In this document: piece after piece, positions 1 through 11,900 of the stretch
Numbering within the stretch: position 1 is the stretch's first letter
How the letters are laid out: every line of letters begins with the position of its first letter
NCBI GenBank assembly: GCA_020809705.1
Contig: CP085829.1
Span: forward strand, 2,666,001 to 2,730,000
Length of the DNA stretch: 64,000 nucleotides
From: Calonectria ilicicola
Taxonomy: Eukaryota > Ascomycota > Sordariomycetes > Hypocreales > Nectriaceae
Direction of reading: 5' to 3'
Translations under genes and position numbers: made by a program
Notes under the pieces: generated by a model
Seen by the model: the letters and a program-made list of their open reading frames with translations, nothing else
What the model was told of the DNA's origin: nothing
Databases searched by the model: none

Positions 1-770
1 GGCGTTGCCAGATGATTGGGGATTGTGAATGCCGAATGGCATGGGTTGGCGGGCTTCTTGGACATGGGGTCCGATGATTGGAACATATTCAAATGGTCTT
101 CCCCAGGAATGACCCAATTGTTCGAGTCAGTTTGGCGTCTTGAAGAAAAAAAAAAGCATAATGTATAGTATGGCCTAATGACAAAAAGTTGAACTGCTAC
201 AAAATTGACGGGTTAACGCGTTTTTTTTTCTCGGTTTCTTTAAAATTTGAAGTTTGTTTGTATAGCTCTAGCCACGCATCTTTATCCTGGCTCACTCAGG
301 GTCGCTTTGGGGCCTCTGAGGTACAGTGATATGAAGGATTTCAAGTGTGAGGCGTGCCAATTGCCGAGCGTCATCACATGCAAATGTCTTTTTGCTGGCG
401 GGTTGTTTGTTTGTTGATGTTGCTTTCAACTAAATGAGAGTTAAACGTGCACGGGCCAATCATATCCAGCCCCTCACGCACCCACAGGCGCGACGAACAC
501 TGGTGGTTGTTATCATGCAGCTCACACTTGGCCCCTTCACCTTGCCCGCCATCGTTCTTTAAGCTAGATCTACTCGACAAAGGTCGCGCTAAATACTTTC
601 CTTATCGGGCCGCACTCCTTCTGCCGTGGGCTTTATTCAGATCATTCCATCTGGGCAAGCAAGCGGTCTGGTATCCGGCCTCACAAACTGTGACTTTGGC
701 TTCACGCAAGTGTGTGGTTTTTTGAACAACGCCCATAATAAACGATTCGATAACCCCAGGTGACACTAAA
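1..770. other. Left-edge intergenic region
   Basis: No reading frame here resembles a protein family I know. The stretch holds homopolymer tracts (A run near 145, T run near 222) and probably the 3' flank of a gene left of the window plus the HSK3 promoter. I see no tRNA or repeat element. Confidence 0.5.
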
Positions 771-1212
771 ATGTCGACTCGCAACATTGGTGGCGCGCAG
801 ATGCGACAAAGCATGGCGACGAGTGGCAGTGCTCTCAAGTCGAGACAGCTGGTAAGAGTCTCAATCACAGGTCAAGGTGAACTTCTATTTTTTTTTTCTC
901 ATTAACACCAAACTTCCAAAGGCACAACTCAACTCGCAACTTGCTCAGTTGTCAGTAAACCTGTCAGATACAGAAAACCTGCTGCGTATGACGAGCGTTC
1001 AGGCAGAAGCCATGAGGGGCCTGGGAAGTTGGCACGGCGGACTGTGAGTTTTTTCCTTGACCCTTTTGATCTTCTTCCCTTCTGCCTTGTGGCCCTCAAA
1101 TCACATAGATGTCATAAAGGTGAAAAATATTAATTGTCTGTCAAGGTTCATGTCAGCGAGCAAGGTGCTTGGGGAGGAAAGTGTCAAGGAGGCAGGGCAG
1201 CCAGGAAAGTAG
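771..1212 (+). CDS. HSK3: DASH/Dam1 complex subunit Hsk3 homologue
   Basis: Three exons, 771-851, 922-1043 and 1146-1212, give an 89-residue protein. The joins keep frame and use GTAAGA..AAG and GTGAGT..AAG introns of 70 and 102 nt. The central part is an amphipathic heptad-type helix (QLNSQLAQLSVNLSDTENLL) followed by the segment MRGLGSWHGGLFMSASKVLG, the pattern I recognise from filamentous-fungal Hsk3. In this family the protein is one of ten subunits of the DASH ring that couples kinetochores to spindle microtubules in the nucleus. The size fits the family (about 60-100 aa). The gene is easily missed because no exon exceeds 122 nt. Identification rests on family resemblance; both junctions restore the conserved sequence. 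Confidence 0.85.
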
Positions 1213-1817
1213 AGCAAAAAATGACCTTGGATCGGCGAAATACCAGTAGAACGAACGTAATGATGCAAATGGGATTCAACTCGGATGGAATATATCGACT
1301 GCGATGTTTTTATTTGAACATATGAACTAGATTCCACGAAAGAGTAACACCAACTAGTAATATTGAGGAGAATCTCTTTCCGGAATCCTGCAAAGGGTAT
1401 ATCTAATTTCATCTGAATTGCACCAAATATACAGCAACGAACCCCGCTTTAGTTCTAGTGAAATCCTCCCTTGTTCTGTTCAAAGATAGGCCCAAAGCCT
1501 ACACCAAAATAGGGATTGCAGATGGATTCGGTTCAAGATGCGATATGCCTTGAGGTTGCTAGCCCTCGGAGTTCAACGGGTCAACTCTCCCAGAACAAAA
1601 TCATATTGAGGCTGAGTGAGATAGTCGCTTCAAACCTCAACGTCAAGTACTATTGGACAGGCAGAGGAGCCCAAGTCTTCCGATTCTGAGACGGGAGGGA
1701 TGGCTTGTCCATCAGTGGGTTGGCCATCCTCTCAGAAGATAACCCTTCGATTGCATCTCTTCTCCTTGTTTTTTTTTTAATCCCAAATCGTAAAATAGAC
1801 CCAGGTTGAGGTTCATT
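1213..1817. other. Intergenic, convergent HSK3/RPR2 3' regions
   Basis: This is the space between two convergent genes. I see no coding frame that resembles a family, and no repeat beyond a T run near 1771. It presumably holds both 3' UTRs and polyadenylation sites. Confidence 0.5.
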
Positions 1818-2342
1818 TCATGAGGCTGAGTTCGAGTCTCGCATTGGCTCATCTTCAGCTGATGGCGCCGTTTGTTGTTCCTGCTGCCTCAGCGATCGCC
1901 TTTTTTGCCTTGGCGCACCAACCGGGTACCGTCTGACATTCCCGCATGTTTTGCACTGTATCCGCAAGACGTCAGCCCAAGGCTTTTTTCCTCCCTTACT
2001 GGCATTCTCCACGATGGAAGCACACGTCTGCCCTTCAACAAGCAGAGTGTCGCAAAACTTGCAAATGCTACGCTTCATGGCCGGGCTTTGTCGGATCTGT
2101 GCTTTCAGGCTCACAGCTCGCATGCTGGAAATTATCTGTCGAGACATGTTCTGCATCGCAGTGTGCTGGCTTGAGCTTGGTGATGCGACACTGTGCTCAT
2201 GGCCAGTTGATGAATTTTTGGAGACAGTAGGCGAGTGGCGATGCTGCTGACTAGCAAGATATGTTGCTGCTTGATAAAGATACGAGGCTCTGTTGTATAT
2301 ATGTCTGTTCTGGACCCCTTGCGGGCCCTTTGGTTTTGCCAT
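1818..2342 (-). CDS. RPR2: RNase P/MRP zinc-binding subunit, Rpr2/Rpp21 family
   Basis: Single-exon gene of 174 residues on the minus strand. The chosen ATG (2342) gives MAKPKGPQGVQNRHIYNRAS, the usual start of fungal members; the frame stays open 18 codons further upstream but that part is lysine-rich and looks like leader. Residues 90-145 hold the Rpr2 zinc ribbon with CKFC (94-97) and CKTC (130-133) and the RRYP motif after it. In the family this protein binds the RNase P RNA and helps remove 5' leaders from pre-tRNA in the nucleus. The C terminus is basic, then acidic and Gln-rich. The gene shares a divergent promoter of 494 bp with SUB2, another RNA-processing gene. Confidence 0.88.
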   Translation of the reverse strand: MAKPKGPQGVQNRHIYNRASYLYQAATYLASQQHRHSPTVSKNSSTGHEHSVASPSSSQHTAMQNMSRQIISSMRAVSLKAQIRQSPAMKRSICKFCDTLLVEGQTCASIVENASKGGKKPWADVLRIQCKTCGNVRRYPVGAPRQKRRSLRQQEQQTAPSAEDEPMRDSNSAS

Positions 2343-2836
2343 TGATTTCTTTTTTTTTTTCGGAATGCCGCAGCGAATAATCTGGAGTCGTGTCACACAG
2401 CATCAACTTTTTGAGGACTCGTCGTCTCGAAGCATCAGGATAGCCCTCCCTCCGTGTCAAAGACTCTTTCGGGCACTGTATCAGGTAGCTGCCTGGAACC
2501 TGTCACGTGAAAGACGCGGCGCACGGGCCCCTCCCTCAGGGCGCAGCGCGGCTCTTGCTTGTGTCCTTGGTGGCATCTCCCTCCTCTTCTCAGCCTCAAC
2601 AAACAAAAGCTCTTTCGAGTCTATCCCGGAACGAGTCCCAAGCCTCACACTCCGCCATTCTCCCTTTATATATCATATTTCGTCCTACCGCGCTCACGCG
2701 AGGTAATTCTTCCCTTACAGCACCGCGCCAGTCCCTTCGAAGTCGCACCCCCCTCAGCGCATCCGCTCCGTTGTCAAGCGGTCATCGCGACAGTTCTTGA
2801 ATCCCCATCTCTAACCAACCCAAAATCATCGACACC
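2343..2836. promoter_or_regulatory. Divergent promoter RPR2/SUB2
   Basis: The two start codons are 494 bp apart and point away from each other. A TATA-like run (2666-2673) lies about 165 bp upstream of the SUB2 start, followed by a C/T-rich stretch typical of transcription-start regions in filamentous fungi. The bases just before the SUB2 ATG (GACACC) are a good fungal initiation context. No binding site for a specific factor can be named with confidence. Confidence 0.5.
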
Positions 2837-4886
2837 ATGTCCCACGAGGAGGATCTCATCGACTACTCCGACGAGGAGATCGGCGGCAACGAGACCGCCG
2901 CCGCCACCTCCAATGGCAAGAAGGGCGAGCTCGCTGCCGGCAACAACGTCGACAAGAAGGGCAGCTATGTCGGTATTCACTCGACTGGTTTCCGTGACTT
3001 CCTTCTGAAGCCCGAGTTGCTTCGCGCTATTGGCGACTGTGGTTTCGAACATCCTTCGGAGGGTCAGTCCTGAAATTCTAATACCCTAAGTCATCAAATC
3101 TCCCTTCCCTTCAAGCGTCCGTCCATCTCGCAAGCAAGAAAAAAAAATGGTCAATTCTTGCACCAAAGTCGTCGTCGTCGCCGCCGAGAACGTACCAAAC
3201 ATGGACCTGAGAGATGGTCCCTGCATCCGCAGCATCCGCGCTAGAGAGACCACCGGTGATAGGTGGTCTGTCGCATCAAACAAGCCACATGTCATTTTGA
3301 TCGCGCTGAAGCGCGCATGACATGAGCGGCTGGTACGAACGGATCGGCACAATATTGGTGGACGCAGATGAGAGTTGCGCGGACATTTGATCGCCCGCGC
3401 AATATGCCGTCTGATTGGCGGCCAAAATTGACGAATGCGACTCGCATCTCAAGGCATTAACCTTGTGGAGAATTTGCTCGACATCTCGAATTGCATCTCG
3501 CATCAAGGAAATGCGAATATGCCACATAAATCTTTATGTGTGTGTACAGGCTAAGCTGCGACGATGGACGGACCCTTGACGCTACACCCGTCGTTCGTTG
3601 CTTCTTGGAAAACAAATCTCTAACATCGGTTCGATCGACAGTCCAACAAACTTGTATTCCCCAAGCTCTTCTCGGTGGTGATATCATCTGCCAGGCCAAG
3701 TCTGGTCTTGGTAAGACTGCTGTCTTTGTTCTCGCCACCCTCCAGCAGGTTGAGCCCGTGAATGGTGAAGTCTCCGTTGTCGTTATGTGCCACACTCGTG
3801 AGCTGGCTTACCAGATTCGCGATGAGTACAACCGCTTCAGCAAGTACATGCCCGACATCAAGACTGGTGTCTTCTACGGTGGTACTCCCATCAAGCAGGA
3901 TGTGGAGACGCTCAAGAACAAGGACACTTGCCCTCACATCATTGTCGGTACCCCCGGTCGTCTCAAGGCTCTGGTTCGTGATAAGGCACTCCGTCTTGGA
4001 AGCGTCCGCATCTTCGTTCTTGATGAGTGTGACAAGATGCTTGATCAGCCTGGTAAGTTTAGAATACGTGCGGCGATTTCTTATTCATCCAATCGCTAAT
4101 CGCTTAATAGACATGCGTACCGATGTTCAGGATGTTTTCCGTGCTACCCCCCAGCAGAAGCAGGTCATGATGTTCTCGGCCACCCTGTCCGAGGAGGTCA
4201 AGCCCATCTGCCGCAAGTTTATGCAGAACCCCACGGAGCACTACGTGGATGAGGATACTAAGCTCACCCTCCACGGTCTCCAGCAGTATTACATCAAGCT
4301 TGAGGAGAAGGAGAAGAACCGCAAGCTCAACGAGCTTCTCGATGAGCTTCAGTTCAACCAAGTCATCATCTTTGTCAAGAGCACCGTCCGTGCTACCGAG
4401 CTTGACAAGCTCCTCAGAGAATGCAATTTCCCTTCGATTGCTGTCCACTCTGGAGTCAGCCAGGAGGAGCGGTATGTCTACTCTCCCCATCTCCTTTCTA
4501 GTTCTAGATCTAACATGGACTTAGTATTCGCCGCTACAAGGAATTCAAGGAGTTCAAGAAGCGTATCTGCGTTGCTACCGACGTGTTCGGTCGTGGTATT
4601 GATATCGAGCGTATCAACTTGGCTATCAACTACGATCTTTCCAACGATGCCAGCTCCTACCTGCACCGTGTTGGTCGTGCCGGTCGATTCGGTACCAAGG
4701 GTCTGGCCATCTCCTTTGTCAGCACCGATCAGGACCAGGAAGTCCTCAAGGAAATCGAGAAGCGATTCGAAGTTGCTCTTCCGTAAGTCTTTTTTCTCAT
4801 CGGCTTTACTCTAACCATAACTAACACCAATTTACAGTGAGTTCCCCAAGGAGGGTGTTGACGCTAGCACCTACATGGCCTCCTAA
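2837..4886 (+). CDS. SUB2: DECD-box ATP-dependent RNA helicase Sub2 (UAP56)
   Basis: Five exons (2837-3062, 3642-4052, 4111-4471, 4525-4782, 4838-4886) give 434 residues, the normal length for Sub2. After an acidic N terminus ([11 protein letters not shown]) come the Q-motif region, Walker A AKSGLGKT (94-101), the diagnostic DECD box (203-206), SAT (FSATLSEEV), and the C-terminal RecA motifs [13 protein letters not shown] and [10 protein letters not shown]. In the family it unwinds RNA during spliceosome assembly and loads export factors (TREX complex) in the nucleus. Intron 1 is 579 nt, ten times the others (58, 53, 55 nt), and is described separately. All junctions keep frame and restore conserved sequence. 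Confidence in function is high. Confidence 0.97.
3063..3641 (+). other. Long, structured first intron of SUB2
   Basis: The intron runs from GTCAGT to a CTAAC branch point (near 3621) and CGACAG. It is unusually long for this genome and holds a perfect 8-bp stem with 7-nt loop (AGACCACC 3247-3254 / GGTGGTCT 3262-3269) and a short palindrome (CGCGCTGAAGCGCG, 3302-3315). An internal GTGTGTACAG near 3540-3549 could act as an alternative acceptor. I see no clear box C/D or H/ACA snoRNA. Confidence 0.7.
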
Positions 4887-7800
4887 GGGTGCCCAGTTGG
4901 TGTTTAAGGGATATTTTTGCTACAAGATGGGACAATTGCATTCGCCGCCGAGCTCCCAAGAAATTTGGGAAACGAAAGAATGGTATCGAGACATTAACGG
5001 GGCGAAAAGGAAAAGTTGCGAAATTTCCGGCTTTGATTGTATTGAGTTGGTACATGAATATGTGAATCTGGGACTATAACGTCGATCTTCTCCCCTATGG
5101 CATTACAGTGACTATCTTTGGCTCTCTTGTGAGCAATAGCCATCTCTGACCCAGCTCGTTTTGTGTGATTAAGCGATGTATTTAGTCGTGAATGAGGCCT
5201 TCTGAGTTTGAAGCTTGTGTCGGTCTGACACCTCGTGACATTGTGGTTGTCTCATGTTTGAGGTTGATTTCGGCTCAATTGTGTCATCGCTAGACGAGTC
5301 ACGCCGATGTGATGCACGCGGGCAACAAATTTTTTTTCCCCATCCATCTTTCCACCCGTCATGTCATGACATGTCGCCTGTTCCGCACGGCAGAACGACC
5401 TGGATCTGCCGATGATTGTGTTTGTGTTTGGTGTGTATGCTTCATTGGCGTATTCGTGGCAGTGCGTAGCGGGGTAAAAAAGGCAAAGAAGAGGGGAGTG
5501 GAGGGGGGGGTAAAGGAGGCCTGGTCCAGCCAGCTCATACGAAAGACATATTACTTTCTTTGTTTGTTGGGGAAACTCAGGGGGCAAGTTCCGGGTCGGG
5601 TCGGTTGGCTTGCTGGTCAGCTGTGAGTCCGAGGCTTGTCGCGTGGTCATGGTGGTGGTGTTTTTGATGCCTGGATCGCTCCATTACAGTGCAGCTACAA
5701 TATGTGTTTCAAAGCAACAGGTGTTCTGTTGTTATTCTGCTTTGCTGGTATTGTTTATTTTCTACCCCCTCAGCCATTGGTAGGCTTCTTTATTTGTGTC
5801 TATCAGTGCGTGTCATGTTCTATATCGTCCGTTTGTCGCAACACCCTCCCCCACTTCAGTCACAGTTTCGAGTCTAATGTATTGCTGCCTACTCTTTTTT
5901 ATTCAAGTTTGGCGCACCTGGGAAGCAACACGTCGCGGTATCAGAGTTTCTCCGGGTAATGGTGAGCGAGAATATACAGGCGGGGGTGCTGGCTTGGATT
6001 TTGGATTTTCTTAGTGACACCTATAGCTTCGTGTCTAACACCTTGTCCCACCACCTGCATCCTCACATGCAGGTCCAATTATGCCAAGGGATACAGTGGC
6101 CTGTTTTCAAATGACCCGCTCGACTCTTAACCAACTAGGTCGAGTTTGTTTCATCCAGGCCAAGGCGTTGCAGAGTGTCCGGGTTCGGACTATCTTGTCA
6201 AACTGATTACCCTAAAGCTGTCGGTCTGCCCGACCTGGGCTTGACCGCTTACCGTATCGCAAACGAAAACCACCAGGTTAAGCGCAACGGTCGATGCATC
6301 GGCCCAGTAAATTTGCTCAAGGTTCAATTCCGAATGGTTCGCCGCGATCTGCACAAAGCGGCCAACAAGCTGATGCATCATCTTGCTGTCGTGGCCACAA
6401 GGCTCAAGCCGCCCGCTTGTGGCCATGTATGTCTTGGTTTTGCCCCGCCTTGGCACCGAGGAGACGCATGATATTGGGTAAAAAGGGTAAAAGATAGAAA
6501 TACGGAGCCAGTTCGGCGTCTGATCGGCGGGGGAGAAGCAGGGCAGACAGGACACGTTACTGCTTAATCGAATGTGCCCAACGGCTGAATGTCACTGAGC
6601 TGGCCACCACCACTAATCGTTCACATACGAGCACTAGGTTGCAACAGACATCTACCTCGGCACCTGAACTACCGAAGGAGAAGGCGTGTCTGCTCATCCC
6701 ATCTCCATGACACGCAGGGAGGTTGGTGGGAGGTAGGTGGGAGGTAGGTGGGATGTGGTATTGCCCGCGTGGACTCGGGCGGTTCATGCTAATTCGACGG
6801 AAGACTATGTCATCCCTTTCCCGGCTGTCGTCATGCGGGACTCCTCTGAGGGGAACACGGTACGACAAGCCCATTAGTTAGTTTGATCTAGTCGGCGGGA
6901 CCGAAGAAGAGCAAAGAATACACCTGGATTTCCAGAGTCGTCTCGAAAAATGCCTGATTTGATCATGATCAACCGTTGGCTTTCTCTCTGATTCTACAGG
7001 ACCGACGGCTTCCCCGCCCGCCAGTACCGCGTAGGATGAAACATTGCGTAGAGTAGGATTCGGCTGCCTCTGCCTTGCACACCATCCATCATCCATCACC
7101 AACCAACAGCTCGCTGCAAATGCCTTGTTTGGTGCTCTTCAGCTCTAGTCTAGCACGCATCCCCGTTGGGCACCTAACCCATCTGGGGAGCCAGCTTACC
7201 CTGGACTTCAGCCGGGTTAGGCAACCACGTTTTCTTTTTTTTTTTTCTTCATCCCACAGCTCGTCAATCTGACGGTGAAGCCCGGTAGATCTCCGCATTG
7301 CCAGACTCCCATACAACCCTTCATGCACGACACGCCGTGCCGCTTGAGAATGTATTCCATCGGTCGATACCCCTGTCAGATGAGACTGTAAAGAGCGGGC
7401 ATCCAGAGTCCGTCTGAGATAAGACCGGGGCCTACGGAAGACGGGAGGCGGCGGCTGGCTGAGCGACCGACTAGCTGCCTGGCACGGCGGCATCTGGGAC
7501 GCCAGTTGTCGGAGTACCCTGTGTCATCACGCTGTCGTGAATAAGCGTTGTCGGAGTATACCTGGCCTGCCTCCAGTCCTGCTTCTCCACGCCATTAACC
7601 TGGGGAGAACACGAGAGGGAATCTCCCCGAACCAGGATATGTGGAGTGTTGAGATACCGCGTGAGCTCTCGGTGAGTCAGCCACGAGCACGAGAAGCACG
7701 ACGTGAAGGCTGATGAGTGGGCCAGAACCGCGCGGCAGCCAGGTCCACTAGCAATATAGAGAAGTGGGGTGAGCAGGATCATGGCTAGACCTTGAGTGAG

Positions 7801-9400
7801 GTTCGACGGTGTTCGATCTGTGACACGCTGCTGTGGCCGCATAGAATTCATTCAATGTGACTTTGCCACGCTGATGACAAGAGGGCTTGCCGAATTTGGC
7901 TCCTTTTTTCGACCATCCGGTGCCTCATGCGCCTGTCACATCCTCGAAGATTGGGCCATGCATACTTTGCGAACTTGGCGAAGTTACAGGTGAAGCTTTC
8001 CTGTGTGTCAAGAAACTAACAATCCCACCAGCACTGCCTGAACCCTGGCGGCAGTGCATCACCGAGACAAAATCAAACACTAAGTTGATACTAACAAGGC
8101 GGGGAATGATAGCCAAGGCACATCACCCGCACAAGTCCAATAAATTAAGATGAACATGGTAATGGTTCAGGGTAGGGCTGGCTGAGATGTTTGACTCATT
8201 CTGACGAGAGAACTCGGGGGGCCGCCCAATGTGGAAAGCCGCTGGTATCCAATGAATGAGAATCTGCCGGAGGTGACGGAGTCATTTGGGTCGCCTCTAA
8301 ACCGGCGTTCAAATCAGACTCCCCCACCATTGACCAGGGCGGGCCTCGACTCCCATGATCTCTATCACTGTCTTTCACGAGAATGATGATGACGAATGGC
8401 CCGGGTAACAGCGATACGGACCAGCCCCCAATGGAAGCAAGAAGGGCGCCATCATGGCAACCTCAAGGTCTTGCCATGACAGACACTTGCGTCTTTGATG
8501 GCAGGAGCAGGCCAATATGGCCAGACAGATTGGATGCTTACACCGGGCCGGATCCAATCAGCACACTCTCGCATGCCATAGGAGCGGGGAAGACTCCGCT
8601 GCAGCTTCATGAGCGGCTCCTCCTGCGCATTCTAGACGGGAATGGTGTGCCAGGATCGAAAGGTGCCATGTAATGATACCTCGTCCATGCTGGGTTTTTC
8701 CCACACCTATCTTCACTCACTGGCAAGTCGGGTCTCCGTCACCCGGAGGAAGGCCATCCGGGCTCTATATTTTGCTCAAGTTCTTGGTTTGATCTCACAC
8801 GCCACCCGCAGAGGGGTTTGCATATGCCTTGCAGTTGCTCACGGCTACACAGAAATAAAACTCTATGATGAGCTGCACTCCTCTAGTTTGGCAAACCCTC
8901 ATATTTCGTGCGTAGAGATGGCAATGGAGAACCTGTTCTCTCGGAATCGTTAGCAACCCGGGTACCCGGTGGAGTCGTGTCCGCCCCCAATTGCCGAGAC
9001 GCATTGATCATTGAGGCGGTGGCCTGGGGTGCTGAGGTAATGATTTGTCCAGAAGTACCTCCCACTTTGCAGGACGCGTCTCGTGTGTCCTGGCAAGTGT
9101 CGCGTTGGTGCTCGGGTCCGGCGGGCGGTAGAGACAGGTACATGCAGGTCACGTCGTCGCTATCACGGTAACGCGAAAGAGATTGGGACCTCGTTAAGGG
9201 GCTGGTAGCGCAGCCACATGGAGGGCGCACGGGCCAGAAGTGCTGTGCGATGGTGGGAGAGTGGAAGGGGTTGAGCGGTTGAGCATCGAGGGAATTGCAC
9301 GCGCAATTGTTGCAGCGCGAGGGAGGTGTTGGGATCATCCATCAAGGATAAGAGTGTATCACCAGCATAGATTCAATTATTTTGTGTGTGCCAGGTAAGA
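4887..9400. other. Gene-poor region, first half
   Basis: After the SUB2 3' UTR I find no exon chain resembling a known family on either strand. Open frames up to about 130 codons occur (for example 6190-6555 minus, 7471-7851 minus) but have low-complexity or random composition and no flanking splice logic. It may hold non-coding transcripts or a fast-evolving orphan gene I cannot recognise. Confidence 0.45.
6718..6755. repeat. Short tandem repeat, GGTAGGTGGGA-type 11-mer
   Basis: About three imperfect copies of an 11-nt G/T-rich unit lie in a row. It is a minisatellite-like tract with no visible coding role. Confidence 0.7.
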
Positions 9401-11900
9401 TGAGTAGGGAATAGGGGTTGCACATCTTTGCATCGCGAACCATCACGGTCCAGCCATGCTTATCATGATCGCTGGGACCCTGGGGAGATTAGTAGATGCA
9501 TGAGAGGATCAGGGAAATAAACACCAGGCAGAATTCACGCCTCATGGTCTCAGTGTATCCGGGCAACTGTAGTAGTGCAATAGTAGCCAACTTCTTCCGA
9601 AATTGGTGGTATACCCTCGTGACGATAAAGATAAGGATGCGGATGCCGGGATCGCAATGTTGGCAGAAGCCTTACGTTTAATTTTAGATGATCGTTTGCG
9701 GAGAATGGCTGTGTACTTCGGTTGTTTGTGGATTAAGGTAATTGTCGAGTGAACAGCCTCTTTCCCCCAGGCTAGGTGGTGTTCATGCTCGGTAGATGGC
9801 CGCTACTACATCAATATCGAAGGTTCAGGGTTCTGTGGCAGTGAAGCTAAAAATGGACGGTATGGACTGCTCCTCTTGAACAGCGGCGAAGTCCATTGCG
9901 TGTCGGCTGGCGACGGGGCTGACGAAGCACCAGTGAACAGTGCATGGTAATGTGTGAGGTCATAGTTAGAAGGCCCACGGCTGCTCCGTGACCTTGGATT
10001 AACAATCGGATGGAGACAATGGCGAGACTCTTCGGGAATTCGCGAAGTAACTGGACCGCCAGCTCCGAGGGGCAATCAAACAACTACCCTGGCTATAGGG
10101 CGCCAATCTTTTATCGATCGGGCGCTCGTATGTGGTGTGTTTTTTTTGTGTGTCCTGTTCCGGGAGGCGGCGAGCTGTGGCAAGATTTTTGCATGCGTTC
10201 AAGCTTTTCCCCTCATCTTTTGCGTAGTGTCTGGTACATGCCTTGTCGTGGCCTTCTACATATGTCGGTGTGTACTAGACACATTGGCCATTAAGGCGAT
10301 GGCGCACTTTAATGCTGGGCGGGTTGTTGAGACAGCCCAAGCCTCTCATATCCATCCATACATACACCACCCTGCCCACCACCCCAGTAACATTGGAAGT
10401 AGGTCCCAGACAGGTCATGTCTGTGAAAGAAGAAGAAAAAACAAAAACAGAGATCCCACTTCCTTTACACTGCCGATGTGTATCATATCGGCCGTACTTG
10501 GTCATGCCATGTTGGGGTCATGATGAACCAGTTCCTGTCTCGTGTGTAGCGGGGTATTTGGGGCTTTTTGAAAAGTCGGGTCAGCAGGCGCCGACATTCT
10601 CACGGATGCCCCTCCACAGGATGGGAGAAGATTTTAGGCACAGGCGAGGGGCATCATGGTTCCCGGCCAAGGCAAAATCGTCATTCTGGCCAAGGCACAG
10701 GTTCTAAGGCGGTGGCGGAGACGAAGATGGTGGAGGTGGAGAAGCCAAAGTGGAGGGGCAGAAGGGATCAGGAAGAGTCATCGCTCATCACCCGTCAGGC
10801 CAAGCCCAGTTCAGCCAGTTGGGCGAGTGGTCGACCCCGAAAAAGCCAAGCTTGGTAACTCTTTTGGTTGGTCTGTTCGGGATGGACCTGAAGGTTTCCC
10901 CGGCAGTGTAGTGCAGCTCTACACGACGCTGCATGCTCGCTAGGGTGAGGGAGAAAGCCGGAAGATGCAGAAACAGCAGCTGCTAATAATATTGATTGGC
11001 AATTTTTGTGCGAGCCATCGACAGGCGGGCAGGAGGGGGAGAAGCGAAGCGCACAGGAGGGTTGGGAGGGTGACTGGGGTGGTCGGGAGGGCAGGGATGC
11101 GCGACGCACGAACTGGCTGGCGTGTGTGCGTGCATGTGTATCGGTGCGTGAATGTGTCGGAGAGTTGGTGGAGATGGCAGCAGCGTGCAGCCAGCGTGTG
11201 AGAGGTTGTCGAGTCTCGGGCCCTTCCATTTCTCCTGCAGGACCGTAATATGGAAGGCAGCAGTTAGTAGCCAGCGATGGCCCCCACGATGGCCGGGGCG
11301 TTTCCCCTTAACTCGCTGGTGAGTGGAATTTCCAACCTGGTTCTTTGTTTTTGGGTGCCATGATGTGCAGCAGCCGCCCAAGTAAAGAGGCTGAGAGGGA
11401 GTCATGGCAGACTGCACATGGGCTGTAATATGCATCATTGGGGTCATCGTCGCAGTGTAGTGTTTAATCGCTGGCTGGTCTCCAGCGGCGCCCCCGGGTA
11501 CGTGAAGGAGGGGCAAGCGTCTTTCCTCGTCAACCCTCTCTGGCAGCAACTGGCGACGGGCATGCTGGGGGAGGGTCCGCGGCGCACCGTGACTGGCTCG
11601 GGACACCCTCATCAACCGCACTCGAACTCCACGTTGGATGCAGGGCCGGCCACTGAGAATGCCTGAGAAGGGCGTCTCCACGCTGTCACGGAACCGTCCA
11701 GTGAGGGAGCGCCTCGGGGACCAAGGGGGGTGGGATAGTGGAGGTGGAGGGGGCAACGCGCGCTGGTGTGTGACAGGGCCAATCAGGCGGCGTCAAAATG
11801 CAGGAGTCGAAGGGGTGCTGGACGTGCTGGGGCCGTCGGGAGCGCTGGGGAGCGTAGCCCTCTCAGTGGACTCAGCGGCGTTTTAGCGGGGGCCTCAGTG
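9401..11900. other. Gene-poor region, second half, plus-strand G/T-rich
   Basis: No recognisable exons. From roughly 10,600 the plus strand becomes markedly G-rich (many GGAGG and GTGTG runs) up to about 11,800, then switches to pyrimidine-rich sequence. This looks like the distal promoter of the downstream cyclin gene or a non-coding transcript. Confidence 0.4.

Noticed and set aside
6310..6325. B-box-like GGTTCAATTCC
   Set aside because: No matching A-box, T-stem or acceptor pairing around it.
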